From positions 1-64,000 of the forward strand of contig CAJQUW010011289.1 of the NCBI GenBank assembly GCA_907163375.1: 64,000 nt of DNA, given 5' to 3'. The DNA comes from Prostheceraeus crozeri (Eukaryota > Platyhelminthes > Polycladida > Euryleptidae). The notes below the pieces were generated by a model that saw only the letters and a list, made by a program, of their open reading frames with translations, was not told the origin of the DNA and did not search any database. The translations under genes were made by a program, and so were the position numbers. Numbering within the stretch: the stretch's first letter is position 1; every line of letters begins with the position of its first letter. Positions 1 through 13,289 of the stretch are shown piece by piece.

Positions 1-53
1 TCTTTGCAATAAACAATACATGATCTCATTGAATAACGGGCTAGCCATTTAAG

Positions 54-175
54 TTCAACTATGACGGAAGAAGCCCAGGACTGGTGTTCGTCGTTGTTTA
101 TTACGAAGCACGAATTTGTGCTTCGTAATAAACAACGACGAACACCAGTCCTGGGCTTCTTCCGTCATAGTTGAA
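54..175. repeat. Perfect 58-bp inverted repeat, 6-nt spacer
   Basis: Positions 54-111 and 118-175 are exact reverse complements around the spacer GAATTT, so the DNA can form a 58-bp hairpin. The match stops on both sides at the same step. A palindrome this long without a mismatch is either very recent or a library or assembly inversion artefact. No coding signal supports the open frame that reads through it. Confidence 0.9.
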
Positions 176-528
176 TACATGTTCTCTCCACGTCAAGCTG
201 CTATCAATGCACTAGGTGACATGCCACGCTCAATTACGCGTAAACTACGCGGCCCAAGTAGCACAGCCCAGTCGGCCCCAACATGGGAAGATACCGTTTT
301 GCCCAATGGCCCCGTGGGCTACCCGAATGGTAGCAGGTGCCGGCCACCATCAGGAAATGGCCGTTTTAGTCTAGTTAATCCCACGTAAGCCCACATGCAC
401 CGGCGTGTAAACGACGTTGGCCCAGCAAAAATAGCCCAATGTTGCCACAAAATACCCGTCGTCAGCGCGCATGCATTTAACGTGCACGCAGCGGCTCCAC
501 ACCGAGCCGACGCCGAAATGAGGTGCTA
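176..528. other. GC-richer non-genic stretch
   Basis: This stretch is clearly richer in GC than the DNA around it (many GGCCC and CCGGC steps). It lies between the 58-bp palindrome and the next foldback repeat. I see no protein family, RNA or splice pattern. It may be the inner part of a non-autonomous transposon whose ends are the palindromes. Confidence 0.4.
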
Positions 529-843
529 CCCATGAAGTGCCGACGCGGGTGCGTCAATCTTGCGATTTGCTTTTCTGCAATACCGCATTTGTTCCATTCC
601 CGATTATCTATCTGGGCCACAGCAACAATGCCGTGACACTAGTTATGGCGATACATCCCCGTTTCTCTGGCTCAAAATATGGCGGGGGATGTGTACATCA
701 ATAGCGTAGCTATTATATGTATCGCCATAACTAGTGTTACGGCATTGTTGCTGTGGCCAAGATGGATAATCGGGAATGGAACTAATGCGGTACTGCAGAA
801 AAGAAAATCGCAAGATTGACGCACCTGTGTCGCACTTCATGGG
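529..843. repeat. Foldback element with ~127-bp imperfect arms
   Basis: The arm 529-656 (starting CCCATGAAGTGC) pairs with 717-843 (ending GCACTTCATGGG) with scattered mismatches. Inside the spacer a second pair, ACATCCCC near 653-660 and GGGGGATGT near 684-692, extends the fold. It resembles a small non-autonomous foldback transposon or MITE. There is no coding capacity. Confidence 0.75.
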
Positions 844-2155
844 ATAATCAAGCTGCACTGCAATTCAAAACTCCTTTCCTGATTTAATCGGCTAAACTTA
901 CGAAGCGGATAGCTGTGATGTTTGGGAGATAAAATACAATTCTGAAGTTCAAATGTGTATGTTCTCATCATAAAAAGGGGACTGAAACAATCGCATAATC
1001 ACACAAGTATTAAAATTTGATACAGAATTACATGATATGAGACTTGTCAAAATGAACACGCTGAATTTTATTTAGACATCAAACACAGAGATTCTAGAAT
1101 AAATTATTTGTGTGTATATACAACACTTATTAGAAATATCTGATGACCTAGTTTTCTAACAACCAACATAATCACTTAAAAATGAAAGAAATAGCTAAAT
1201 AGCTATGAGCATGACTACAGTTGGCCATCCTTTCTTGCATTAGCATAAATAAATTGACACTGCCATCAGTGCTGCATCGGAGAAACTCGGAGGCTTTTGC
1301 AGAAAAGGATCAATTAGCTCTTCAAAGGCAATCCTCCATCTGAAAAATCCAACCTCTAGCAGACAGAAAATTTCAAAATGCTACTAAGAACTAACTAACT
1401 ATACCCAAAAACAGCGATTCATTTTTATAGGATATGACGGACAACTAGTAACTATTTTAATGTTTAGCTACTACAGTCTTGCTCAGCTACAGCTATTATT
1501 TTTATTTGTTATTAAGTAGTTAGAAGAGAGCTATTCAATATTTCCATTAAGTACTGCATCTGACTATATCGTATGATTTCTAACAGAAAAGGATTGATTA
1601 GACTTGAATAAAAAACCTTTACAATAGCACAAATGTTGTGAAGAGTGTTCAATCTCCTCTCGAAGTGGCGTCATCTACTAAAAGCCGGCCATCTATTTAA
1701 TAGATTTCATTTTACAAGTCTTAGAATTACTGTCCGGTAAAGAATACTGAAGCGTGGTAGGGAGTAAAAAAATTACGGATGAACCGTTGAATTTTGAATG
1801 AGCTAGAGACTTGATATGAAATTGAAATTAAGTTCGAGCATATTATCAATGCCATTTAAGCAATGTCTTAGCAACAGTTTTAAGTAACACATTTCCCACT
1901 TATTACAAGACAAAATGAAATTGACGTGACTTTTTTACAGAAGCTGCAGTTTAAGATTGCAAAATAATAACAGCTACGCGGTAATGATAGTAAATTCACG
2001 ACTATGTCTCAACTGCAATTACAGGAAAGATAATTAATCTGGATACGAATCATGATTATCAAGCAACCTGGAAAAATCTGAAAGGCAGATAATAATTATA
2101 ATATTAGTATAATTCTTGGCAATTTTTATTGATCTGGTAAAGAAAGATTCTGATA
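844..2155. other. AT-rich non-genic DNA, nothing recognised
   Basis: The stretch is AT-rich with frequent stops in all frames. I see no repeat, RNA gene or protein homology. Confidence 0.5.
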
Positions 2156-2660
2156 TCATTTTCCTTTATAGTTGAAATCAATGAAATATTATTATTCTTC
2201 AGTCTTTCTACGCACAAAATCAATAAATTATGACAAAATATATTTCGTCGATCTGGTCTCATCAATTGAGATAGAATGAAGTCCTAAGTAAAACTTTTGG
2301 AAGTTAAATGCTAAATCATTTGAAATCTCTGTACAAAATTACAAACCATCAATGTCAATGTCGACATCTACCAAATATACACATATACTAAAGTTCATTG
2401 ATTCTTGTTGTACTGACAGAACTACGACAATCAATGAGCTGTGGTATATGTGTATATTTGTTAGATATCGATATTGACAGTTTGTAATTTTGTAGAGATT
2501 TCGAATGATTTGGCATTTGACTTCCTGAATTTTTTCATATGATTTCTTTCTATTTCAATTGACAAAGTCAGATCGGCGAAATATAACTTGACATAATTTA
2601 TTAATTTTTGTGCCCAAAAAGACTTAAAAATTCATTAATTTCAACTAAAAAGAAAATGAT
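2156..2660. repeat. Foldback element with ~220-bp imperfect arms
   Basis: Roughly 2156-2390 and 2445-2660 are diverged inverted copies. Examples are TTGTAATTTTGTAGAGATTT on the right against its complement around 2325-2345, and AAATATAACTTGACATAATT on the right against the matching left arm near 2230. The spacer is about 55 bp. It is a long-arm foldback MITE with no ORF, and the arm divergence suggests some age. Confidence 0.7.
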
Positions 2661-3669
2661 TAATGAAGATGAATTTCTTCATTTTCTGAGTCATGGGTAC
2701 AGAGGTGATAATAGACTACCCGGAATACAATCTAAACAGGAAGCATAAAGAACTAATCCCCGATGAAATTTGTCAAAGCCTCAATGAACATTTTCATAAA
2801 AATAAGTTGAATAAAACTTGAAATTCAACGGTTCATCAGGCGATGTGATCAATGAAACTATAAAAAAAGCTACTGGCGCGCGTAGCGCATCTATGAAAGT
2901 GAAAGTCAGAGAAGACAACTCAATAGTCCGAGTCCACTTAGTCCGAGTCGCATAAATCACTGTGACTTAACTACGCTTGGGCCTCCGCCTCCTTCATCTA
3001 AACTCTCGTTGTCGCCGCCCACCTTTGCGGTCCCTTGTACCACGCAGATACCTGCTGGAGATCTCCTCAAAATTCTTGGAAGTTATCGTTGGAAACTGCT
3101 GTTTCTTCACAGAATCTGTAACGGAAATGGCACCATTTTACACCCACATACAGTAGCTGTTATGTCACTGAAATGGTGTCGTTTTTATATTTCAAGATAA
3201 AAGTTTACAACATCCGGTGGATATGACGATCCCAGTTGATTAAAATTCATCGGAGATAATGTATTCGCAGATATGTTTCAGTAGACAAGATGCCATCATC
3301 AGTGACCGTGACAACGATCAATAACAATGATGCAATATATGCAGGACTTAAAGGAAAGAAAAATCAATGCAAGGAAGGTGGTTGTGATTTGTTACAATTA
3401 GTCATAAAATAATGCGAATGAAGAAATGACTTCATGTAGAATGGTTGAACAATTTTTGTGTATGGACTGCGCTAACTGACCCCCGTTCAGCGTGGACAAG
3501 GACGAAAAACGGGGAAGTAAGTAAGGAGAGCGTACATTGAGCACCTTGAAACTTTTGTATTGTGCGCTATATGAATACCGTATTTTCATAAACAAAATTT
3601 TCAATAAATGAGTATTTTAAAATTGCCTTTGTCGGGATATCAATATGAAACGATTTTAGAAGGGAGTCA
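2661..3669. other. Non-genic DNA, nothing recognised
   Basis: A GC-richer patch near 2870-3060 (containing GTCCGAGTC twice) interrupts otherwise AT-rich DNA. The open frames here are short and I recognise none of them. Confidence 0.4.
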
Positions 3670-4210
3670 ACCTTTCACGTATTTGTTTATCCAAGCAGAT
3701 AATAATAGACCTGCTTCACTATGAAAACTACCCGCAAAAAGAAGGAATGAGCATGGGATCTTCCATTGAACCTCATGTAGTTGAATTCTCATTAGACATT
3801 ATAGGAAGCAATGTCGGTTTTTACATAAAGTACATTGATGACATTTTAACTGTCTTTTCGGTCTACAACCGAAACCCACACTTTTTTAAAACGGTTTAAT
3901 GCTGTTGATTCATAACTTCATCTTACCATAAAAAAGAACCGATTAAAGCTCAATTAATTTTCTAGATATGATAATTTTCATAAAAATGGCAAATTTGAAA
4001 CCAATGGTATAAAAGAAACAAATACATTATTGTATATTCACAACCACTCCTACAGTCCCTATTGTTATTAGAACAACGCGATTAAAGCATTGTACAATAT
4101 ATCTCAAAAACTGCCTCTCAATGGTCATACGCGGCAAATTTGCATTTTTTACGCAGGCCGAGTAAATTTATGCAGGTAAACTATTGCGCATATGTAAAGA
4201 ATGAAAGCAT
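3670..4210 (+). pseudogene. Decayed Penelope-like reverse transcriptase
   Basis: Translation in shifting plus-strand frames gives a GMSMGSSIEP block, then a catalytic YIDDIL box near 3830-3850, then FLDMIIF, NGKFET and IKAL segments. This order (M-G-S, Y-x-D-D, then F-L-D followed by K-F-E-T) is typical of reverse transcriptases of Penelope-like elements, and less so of LINEs. Several frameshifts and stops separate the blocks, so the gene is dead. I cannot find the GIY-YIG endonuclease or the element ends. Confidence 0.6.
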
Positions 4211-7200
4211 TGCACTGTATACATAGATAGAATTTCAATGTGATTACAACTTCCACGTTTAGTTGTTGGAGTGACCCCATGAGCCTGATAGCTTTCAGAT
4301 GGTCATCGACCACCATAATCATGCCTCGTGGAAAAGCGCCCGTCTAAATACAAATTGCTTTTTTGCTATTAGGTCTACCATCATGATAATGGAGTCCCTC
4401 CAACAATTGAATATTGAAAGACCCTCATTTTCAAAGAAATTCCACGTTTAGACCACACGAATTTATGTATCTTAAGATGTGAGAGATTGCATCCATTACT
4501 GGACCAGCTGGCATCATTACTGGGACAAAAGAAACATACTTGCGGGACAGCACCTCGAAAGGGAGGCTCAATTCCGGTGCAACAAAACCTTTTTGTGACA
4601 GGGATTTCTTGCTAATGTGCTTTGACGGCTTCAATGAATTTGGCTGAAAAATTACTTCAATTCATTTTATATTAATTTCTTTTGACCGAGTGAAACTGCT
4701 TTTGAGAAGCTGATAAATTTCGTAGAACAGTACAATAATCATGCTTTGTTTACTATTTATACATATACAATCATTTCTACTCTGGCTACAAAGTTATTGA
4801 AAATACATGTATTATGCAAGTAACTGAGAAGCATTATTTGCACAATTAAAATTGCTAAATGCTAATCAAATAAATGACGGTAATTTTCCAATAATGCTTC
4901 CACAGTCTTTTTCAATTATCAAACAATAATGAAATATTAAAAATACGCAAACCGAATACAATAACGAAAACTGAATGAACTAGATAAACGAAAATTAAAA
5001 TTCTGGGATGAAATATCACAAAACATTATAACTGAAGACTTCAGAAATCAAATAACCACTAGTAATGTGCATCTAATCATGTTAACATGCAACAAAGCAG
5101 ACATTAATTCAGGGATTGTTTTTTAGTCTTGACATCTTAACTTACCGAAAACTAGCTGTAAGAATGGGCCTTTCAACCCAAACTTAGGATCCTTTGGATC
5201 CGCTCCTCCCATCTAAGTTGCACTGCAACTGTACGTTGTGCGATAACAGCGTGTCGAATATTCTTTTCACCAATTCAGATTCATTCCTTCCACCGATAAC
5301 GGAGAGACGACGGACCTAGAATAAATTAGGCTTAATTAGATAGTTTCAGCGACCAAATATTTCCTTGTTACCGTTAATTAAAATATTTACGTGTCTATTA
5401 AGTTCCCGCACTGGTCATATTTTATGGAAACGGCAAAGCTCTTTAATCTAATAAGCATTATAGTTAAGAATCTTTATCATAGTGCAATTTTAGAGCCAAA
5501 AAACAATGTTCTAGCAGATGTCATTGACATTGATTAACACGAACTTTGTAAAGCAAATTGAAAGATGATTCTTATAGAAGAGCCCTGGGCAGTTGAAATG
5601 AAATAGAACACGGGTAGTCTACTTTTGCTACATCTCCCAAGATGCCTAGGATCGCCTAGACCGCGATTTCGATTCAAAGACATAGTATATAGTAGTTTCT
5701 TTATAATTCCATGCATTTTCAATGAATGGTCAAAGAAAATTTCTATAGGCCGGCCCCTCCACATTTACAGTTCTATTAATGAGAGATTTCATTGCAGAAA
5801 TTCCATATCTGCGAGGGCAATACAGGGAAAGTTGAATGTAAGATAACCAGAATAAGTAGGCCTATTTTTGATTTTCCAGCTGGCAAGTATACAATTAGGC
5901 ATATCTGTATGAAGATTTTAAAATCAAGCAAGTCATAACTGTGTATATCGTACATTTAATTGTAAATTTCACAAGAGTAAAAGAATTAATGAATGAGTAG
6001 ATTGATTAAAATCAATATGCGTCTGGAAGCCGACAGCAATATAATCTAAATAAAGAATGGAAATGCTTTTTATTTTGATGAATCTGGGCACTCTTGATTT
6101 ACCGCAATAATAGACACCATTACAAGTTACCAGCTTCAAATTCTCGGACTGCTCGAAGTCGATTTCATCAAATTCAAGCTATTATTTCATATCGACCAGA
6201 TTTCATTTCAATTATTATATACCAGTGCAACGAAATCTAGTACTACTCACTTATTTCATGCTCACCTCTCTCAAGGCCCGAAAGGGTTTCAAGTCGAAAT
6301 GAGAGATTCAATAATAATTCCATTTTCGGTAACAGTCAACAAAATTTTTGAACACTTGGCCAAATCAGTGATGAGTTGATGTTATGACCAACCGCGATGA
6401 TTTATCCACTGTCGTCCACGGAGTTTGAGAATTTGGAGAACCTGAAATAATTTTGTTTTGAGCCGAGATTTACTGTGTTTAATGTCGGCAATATGGATCA
6501 ATCCTTAAAAATATGCACAAGTAACTGCGATGAAGTAATACATGTATGTTCATCACACAGTGGCAGAACATTGTGTCAGAAAAAATGTATACGTAAATGG
6601 GATGTCTTGAAGCAAGGCACGAAAATGAAACTATGCACAATGTAAATAGAATGATTAGATATTGAGTTCCAAATTCAGTTGAAAAATAGAATAGACCTGA
6701 ATAGCTGGCATTTCATCCAATATCAGGAATCATCAGAATCCCTAGTTCATATGTCAACATCGACACAACTCCCCATTTAAAGTCGCAGCCATGCCAGGGT
6801 AAATTCGAGATTTGCAATTAAAAAGTTATTTAAATTTCGACAAAATAACTATAACTTCGACTGAACTATAATTTCGAGAATCAAGGTAGAGCCTAGCTAT
6901 CCATAAAATGGCGTAACTTTTATACTAATATAGAATTTCGTCATTCGATCTAATAATACTGATAGGAGACACAACTTTTGTTGAGTAGACCTAGCATTTC
7001 AGCGAATTTTCTCAGCACAGTGGATGGCGATTAGACCTACCTTCTTTTAATGATAAATCAAGAATATCAACTTTGAATTTCAACAACAATTTTCCAAACT
7101 CCTAACTAAAGAATGGGGACATTTTGATACCTTTTAGAAGAGAGATATTCGGCCACTTAATATTTTACTAGAAAAGCGGATTCCACACTTTGAGAGCTAC

Positions 7201-7639
7201 TTAGCGAGAATATGATTGACCGGTGGGCGGCATTTCGGTTCTCTTTCACTCTGCGTTTTAAGGAACCCTCTGCTTTTCCTATCACCAATCCAGAAAAGAT
7301 TGGTGTCAGCCGATCTCACTCTCTTCCACCACTGTGACAAAATATGATGGGGAAAGCATCATATCGCAACAATTTTTTTCTTCACTACTTCTACGCGTAG
7401 AAGTGCACCTCAATACCGATAAGACGAAATCTCTAGACCTAGCCTATAGAAGGTAGCCTAAAAGTTGGCGCTGAAATTTAAGACTTTGCGCCCTCAACTA
7501 GTCTTAATTGAGTTTCTAAAACATTACAATTAAAGGATTAAGTTACATCCAAAGGTTGTAGGTCATTGATAGTCTTGTAAAGTTCGCATATTGACATCAG
7601 TGTGCAACATAAAGTAAATGTATGATCTACATAACATTT
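4211..7639. other. Non-genic DNA, nothing recognised
   Basis: A long AT-rich stretch with only short chance frames. I see no splice-consistent exons or clear transposon ends. Confidence 0.4.
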
Positions 7640-8375
7640 AAACATACATACATGACATTTGAATATGACGAAGTGAACAAAGGTAAATGTCATTCAGACT
7701 GCTTTAATAATTACTTCAAAGAATCTGATAGGCATGCATCAGATCCCGCGGAAATTAAATTGCTTAACTAAAAACCACGACGATAAGAATGCTATGTTTC
7801 ACAACATTTCCTGCAGGAAGTCCGAAGTAAATTCTTACTAGACAAGGCATAACTGTGGCAAAATATGATGCGGAAAGCATGTGAATTTTTAAGATACCGC
7901 TATCTAAACATCCGTGACAGAACGAATAATGACAAATCTTGTAGAAGACATAATTTTTTTTCGGTAAATGTTATTAGCACTGTATCTTTTTGTACATTCA
8001 ACAAATCTTAACATCATGATGAAACTGAATGATAGCTCACACTGTTTGACAGTTCTCATGGAAAAATTCGATCGTCTTCATGCTAAAATCCTGCATCAAA
8101 GAAAACTCTCAATTATCTTTCGGAAAGCCTACTGGCCACAACTGACCACTTAAGAAATTAAATTCAACACGAAAACTACATATGAAAATGGTTCAACTTT
8201 TTTATGAAATTATTTATCAAACGGCTGTGATCTGCAGCAGTTAAACATATAAACACGAAATTTAAACATGACGGAAGTGAACAAAAGTAAACATCATTCA
8301 TGTTGCTCTAATATATACTTCAAAGAATCTGAATCATACATCAGACAACGTGGAAATTATATTGCAAGCCTAAAA
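7640..8375. repeat. Direct repeat pair about 600 bp apart
   Basis: The block 7640-7775 (containing ACTTCAAAGAATCTGA and GCATCAGATC) recurs in the same orientation with divergence at about 8240-8375 (same ACTTCAAAGAATCTGA, then CATCAGAC). The motif AAAATATGATG-x-GGAAAGCAT likewise occurs near 7346 and near 7860. An old local duplication of a roughly 600-bp unit explains both. No gene is evident. Confidence 0.55.
8005..8200 (+). repeat. Dispersed repeat, copy 1 (copy 2 at 57480-57670)
   Basis: A block containing CATCA-AGA, then CTACTGGCCA-AACT-ACCACTTA-GAAAT, is shared in the same orientation with 57480-57670. It marks a dispersed repeat family. The open frame in it is not conserved between the copies, so it is probably not coding. 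Confidence 0.5.
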
Positions 8376-10397
8376 AGAACAACGCTAGGAATAGGTTAGA
8401 ATCACAGAATCTAATTCTGTGGTTAGAATAACCACCATTATTCCACGAGAAGGAGAGAAATGACCACAGCGTACGACAACCACAGAACTAGATTAGGGAA
8501 AGACTTCCCGCTTTCATTCATTCACCGTTACTTGCACTGAAGCCGCGATTTTTTGTTTACATCGACGGCCGCTGAAAATACTTGGGCAAGAAATTGGAGT
8601 TAGCCAGCAGCAAAGCATGAAAGACCAGTAAATTACAATGTTTTGTTTGAATTACATCATGCAATATTGTGTTCAATTGCTAAATTAACAAATGTGCAGT
8701 ACCTTAGGCATGCCACAGGTTGAATCGATATTTGAAGAGATCAAAATTTGACGCTCACATCTTTCTTTTATCATTGAAGTACTAAATTCTTGATTGACAT
8801 GTTTTTACAACTTGTAGGAGTCTTCACATTTGAAGTAAATAATATAACTTATAATTTTGTTTTTGACTGATATTATTCAGAGGATATATGTGTCATGTTG
8901 TGTTCCTCGCTGTATGCTAAAATCGAGCGATAAAATTTTCAACATTATCATTTCATTTGTTTCTGTGTAGTAATTCCGATCTTCTCAAAACTTGACTGAG
9001 TAAAATATAGAGAAAGAAATTCATTCCCGTTAAAAACATCTCATTCGTATGTAGTGCTCACTTCGTTTACAGCGATTATGAAGATAACTTGGTATCTCGG
9101 GGAAGGCAAGGTGAGAAAGTCAGTTTCAGACGAAAACGTCTTTTGAAAAATAATGCAGTTCCCAGTGTTTTTTATGGTTATCCGTCCTAATTGAACACGA
9201 CACTAAAAATACCTCGTCGTGCACCTCCAGATCGTTCCAACATCTCAAGTCCCAATTCTTCAACGGCTGTCCTGCATTGCAAAGTTTTTCAGGACTTTTC
9301 AATATTCAATCAGCTGTAGAAGTGTAAATAGGCTAATGAATATAGCCTATCCCAAAGCTCTTCCGTGACTTTTCATGAACTGACACAGTGAAGCCACATG
9401 TAAAGTTTGAACCGCCAATTATTATTTGTTTTAATGCTACGACCTAAGAGTGCTTCACCTGCCTGGACCCTGCTACGGAATCCGTCAAGTTCTCTCTACA
9501 ATCCGTGCTCCCTTAGAATATTTATTGATGTGTGAGTTTTGCTGGCACTGCATGATGATCAGCTGTTGGTCTGATGAATGAAACTGCATTATATTGACGT
9601 TTCTTCTAGCGAAACTGTTCTCAGATGAACGTCACTTGTGAGGAGTAGGCCAAAATGAGACAGCCGGCGTGACGAATTCCCGCTATATTGAAGCAGTTGA
9701 TTTTGAAGATGACATGGCCAACAGTTAGACGACAAAACTGGCCGAATTGGTGTGCTTTTAGACAGAAGATGCAATATGAAGATTCCATCCTGGTGTTAGG
9801 TCTACCTGCAGATGCTTGTATCATATGATGTAGGTGCTCATTCTGACACCTGCCTGTGAGAAAGAAGATCCGATCAGTGGAAAATGCTAAGTGGAGATGT
9901 CACCATCAGGAATTGTGAGTACGTTTCCGAAAGAAAAGGAATGCATATTGTGATCATATTCTAGAAGCAGAGTACAGGTACGGTAGCATGATGAGGTGCA
10001 CACGCTAATACAAACATATGAACATATTTTGAATCTATGGATTTGTCATGTAATTATGCTTTCGGTACAAAAGTTTTACTGCATTCATAGAATGCGATTT
10101 AATTGTCATCATCAAACTCAATTTTTCCCATTGAAGTGCTGATATGGATATGCTAAATTGTACATCATTCTTTCTAATAACTTGCAGATGGCAGACCTAA
10201 ACGGGAGTTTTAAACTGCACTTTGAATATGTGACGGATCATTTTCAGTTTTCAAAATAATATTACTAAGCAATGGTGTGCTTTGAAAGTTATGACTTTAT
10301 TAAATTGAGTCGATTAGTTTGCATCAAAGTGACAATAATACATTAGAGTAATGATTGTCCGGGAGACCCTGCTGAGCAGGTGAAGCAAAATTTTTTC
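8376..10397. other. Non-genic DNA, nothing recognised
   Basis: The only structure noticed is a small hairpin near 8400-8425 (CACAGAAT-CTA-ATTCTGTG). Overlapping minus-strand frames near 9589-9824 look random. Confidence 0.4.
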
Positions 10398-10620
10398 TAC
10401 ACTCTAAACCAGCACCTCCTAAATCACACACTGAAGCGAGACACTATTCGTAACTAATAAAAAAATCCTAAAGCAAAGCGTTTTAGGAGGCTAGCGCACT
10501 AGTGTTATTGTTCTCTTTAGTATGTCAGCATTCTATTTCACGCAACCTCCTAAAATTCTAGTGTGTCGCGCTTTAGGATGCAGATTTCTTCGATTTTAGG
10601 AGGTGACAGTTTACAGTGTA
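10398..10620. mobile_element. MITE with TA duplication, copy 1
   Basis: A 223-bp element bounded by TACACTCTAAACC and GTTTACAGTGTA, that is CACTNTAAAC terminal repeats inside a TA duplication. CCTCCTAAA and its complement TTTAGGAGG occur repeatedly inside. The copy at 18755-18976 is the same element inverted and differs by one substitution and one base in an A run, so transposition was recent. It sits just before a P-element-like coding relic and may have inserted into it. Confidence 0.85.
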
Positions 10621-10850
10621 GGGCAGGACAACCGTTAATAGGCCAACCGAAGTTAATTTTTGATGCGTCTCATTTGCTTAAGTTAATGAGAAATCTATTG
10701 CATGACTATCAAATTCTTGCTTACAAAGATTCTGATGGTGCATTTCATAAAATTGAATGGATTTACATTGAAAATCTTCATGAATTGCGAACAAATGATT
10801 CATATATTCTCGCAAAAATTCTCGTATTCATTACAAACGGGCACTTATGA
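10621..10850 (+). pseudogene. P-element/THAP9-like transposase fragment
   Basis: An open segment reads LIFDASHLLKLMRNLL, then KIEWIYIENLHEL, then ILAKILV. This matches the P-element/THAP9 transposase signature (F-D-A-x-H-x-L-K-L-x-R-N, in which the D is catalytic, followed by I-x-W-x-x-I-x-x-L). Only this central part survives and the frame ends near 10850. The THAP domain and terminal repeats are not seen. The MITE directly upstream suggests that the element was interrupted. Confidence 0.6.
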
Positions 10851-12352
10851 AGGTGCTCCTTTCATAGAAGGAACGTTCATCTATAACTGCAAAAGCGTTT
10901 AATCACAGATATTTGAATTGATGAACTTCCACAGAAAGTTCTTTGCAATTTTATCAAGCTGCAATTACGATGACTGAATATGCAGATGAATCAGAACCCG
11001 CACGTACTACGTGATTACTTATATAGATACTATACTACACTATACTACACTATACTATACTTATATAGGATTACTTATAGTATCCGCCAACTTCTTGCCG
11101 AAGTATTTTTTAGACACAAAATACACCCCAGTATATTTCTGACACGAGACACTGACTTGCTTACCGGCTTCACGTGCTGTTGATCAGAGCAGGCCGTCTT
11201 CGCTAATCCTGTGTCTGGCGACAACTGAAGTCTCGAATACTCACTCGATTAGTTACTTTCACCAGGTAAAATTTCATCACGTGATAGAGTTGGATGAAAA
11301 GCTGCATGAATATTATGAAAATCCAGATTTCCCTTTTCACGTTGCGCAATATCATATTTCAGACTCGTGGCGCGTCTGCCCAGGGTTCTCTTAGCCTAAC
11401 TTTCTCGTTTGTATCAAACAGGTCGACCATCTCACAAGCTTCATTACGCAATTTCTGTACAAAGTGACGTTACATGAGTTTGTCAATGAAATTCTCTTTC
11501 AAGACAATAAACTACCACAAGTTTGGAAGACAACGCCCAGCGTACTCGACCTAGCTTACTATGCAATAACCATTACATGTACTTGTTGTATCATTCTTAC
11601 TAGCAGCAGCACAAAGCTCAATCAATACTTGCCTCCGCACCAGTCAGTCGGTAATGGTGTATGACAGCGGATTAGGAAATAAGTCTGACAAACGTTTTCC
11701 AAGAATCCACAGGCTTGCAGAACCGAAATATATCTATTTGAAATATGAGCACTTAAACAAAATACACCCAAAGCTTCTAAATGTGACGTAAGTTAATAGA
11801 GTACCGTTGTGCTTCAAAAATGTCTTCATAAACAGAAAATGAAGGAAAATTTCAGCTTCAGCAAGTAGGCTCACCCTGTGTGAAGTAAGGGCGAAACAAG
11901 TGTATTCCGTTAGTACTCACAAAATACGGGAATATAGAAGAATAAAATATCTGTTCCATGATAATGTTGCTGATTGATTGGGGACATTAATCGATATTCA
12001 AATGCTGCATTACCATACATGCTATGCAATCGCCACTTACAGCATTATTCATATGATGACAATTATGGCTTACTACATGTCATAGCTTTCATCGTTATGG
12101 AAATTTCTGCATAAACGGCTGGCTAAATTTATAAGCATCGGCGCGCTACTGGCGCAATTGTGGCTTATGGGGCAAATATTTAGAGATGCCGTCAGTCGCC
12201 GGTACGGTGAGGGTTTTATTGGGTATGGGTCACCTCAAGTGGTGCCCTCACCTTGCCAATCCTCAAATAAGTGGTGCCCACGACAACCCATATGACCCAT
12301 TCCTGAGCCAGCGTGGGGCCGTCAGAAGCGTGTTACTAGGGGGATTACACAT
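10851..12352. other. Non-genic DNA with a short TATACTACAC tandem tract
   Basis: A short tandem run of TATACTACAC-like units lies at about 11026-11065. The region 12130-12400 is unusually GC-rich and repeats AAGTGGTGCCC twice. I recognise no gene. Confidence 0.4.
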
Positions 12353-12700
12353 GACCCTAAACATCCGTGGCTATGCGTGACATTGCTGCAACATCTGTCG
12401 GCAGTCCTGTTATATAGACTTTGCGTCTCATGTGTCTGTATGTATCAGAGGCTAAACAATGTGATAGGACCTCAATTTCATGCTCAGGGAAGACAGAACA
12501 TGCTTAGCGGTTCATCCATGGTTCAAGCGGCAACGCAGACAACCGTGGACGACGCGGAAACTATAAACGCTCGCCCGCGCGTATTCATAAACATTCCCCA
12601 TGTTTTAACAACATCAGATCAAGTGATTTCTGACTCTTAGTGCAGCGCGTATGTACGCGAGTAGAAGAATAGAATGTCTTTAACCACGGATGTTTGGGGT
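12353..12700. repeat. Inverted repeat bounding a GC-richer block
   Basis: ACCCTAAACATCCGTGG (12353-12369) is repeated as its near complement CCACGGATGTTTGGGGT (about 12683-12700). The enclosed 310 bp are moderately GC-rich and have no recognisable product. It may be a decayed short transposon. Confidence 0.45.
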
Positions 12701-13289
12701 GTTCTGTAATTACGCGTGGCATGTCACTTAGTGTTAATTAATTAATTGTGTATGTGTTATGCATAATTGTAACCATTTTTGATACATTTTATACTTGGTT
12801 TTGATCTTTTCCTATACATGATCTTCTTTACATATTTATAATCTTACTTATCTGATATTTTTGCACTTTTATTTTTAATGAAATTGTTATTCTTATTTAC
12901 TACATTATCTGACGTTCTGACTTATATGATGTTCGGATCTTGACAATTACTATATTGGCCGCTGATTTGCATTTATCTATTTTCTATTGTCCACAATCAG
13001 ATAAGTAAAATCATGCACTTTATGCTGTTCATCGAGGTACACAAAAGCCTTGTCATTGCCTCCTTTCATATCTGCAAGAAGATCGGTGCAACAACTTTCA
13101 GGAATTAAAGAATCGAAATATTTTGATTCCTTCACCCAACGGAGAGTATTAATCTGTCTATTTTCACTTGCTGCTACCAATCAATGAGAACTGATGTACT
13201 ACTTAATACTGTTTATGCAGTAGTAAGAAATTTGAATATCATGAAAGATTGACAAATTCATTGCACAACAATAAGAAGTTTAAAATTCA
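12701..13289. other. Non-genic DNA with one unassigned minus-strand frame
   Basis: A minus-strand frame at 12977-13180 reads like protein (for example NDKAFVYLDEQHKVHDFTYL) and could be a relic exon, but I recognise no family and no clear splice sites bound it. Confidence 0.3.

Noticed and set aside
116-858. ORFs in the GC-rich first kilobase
   Set aside because: They run through palindromes and are mirrored on the other strand, which is a by-product of the inverted repeats.
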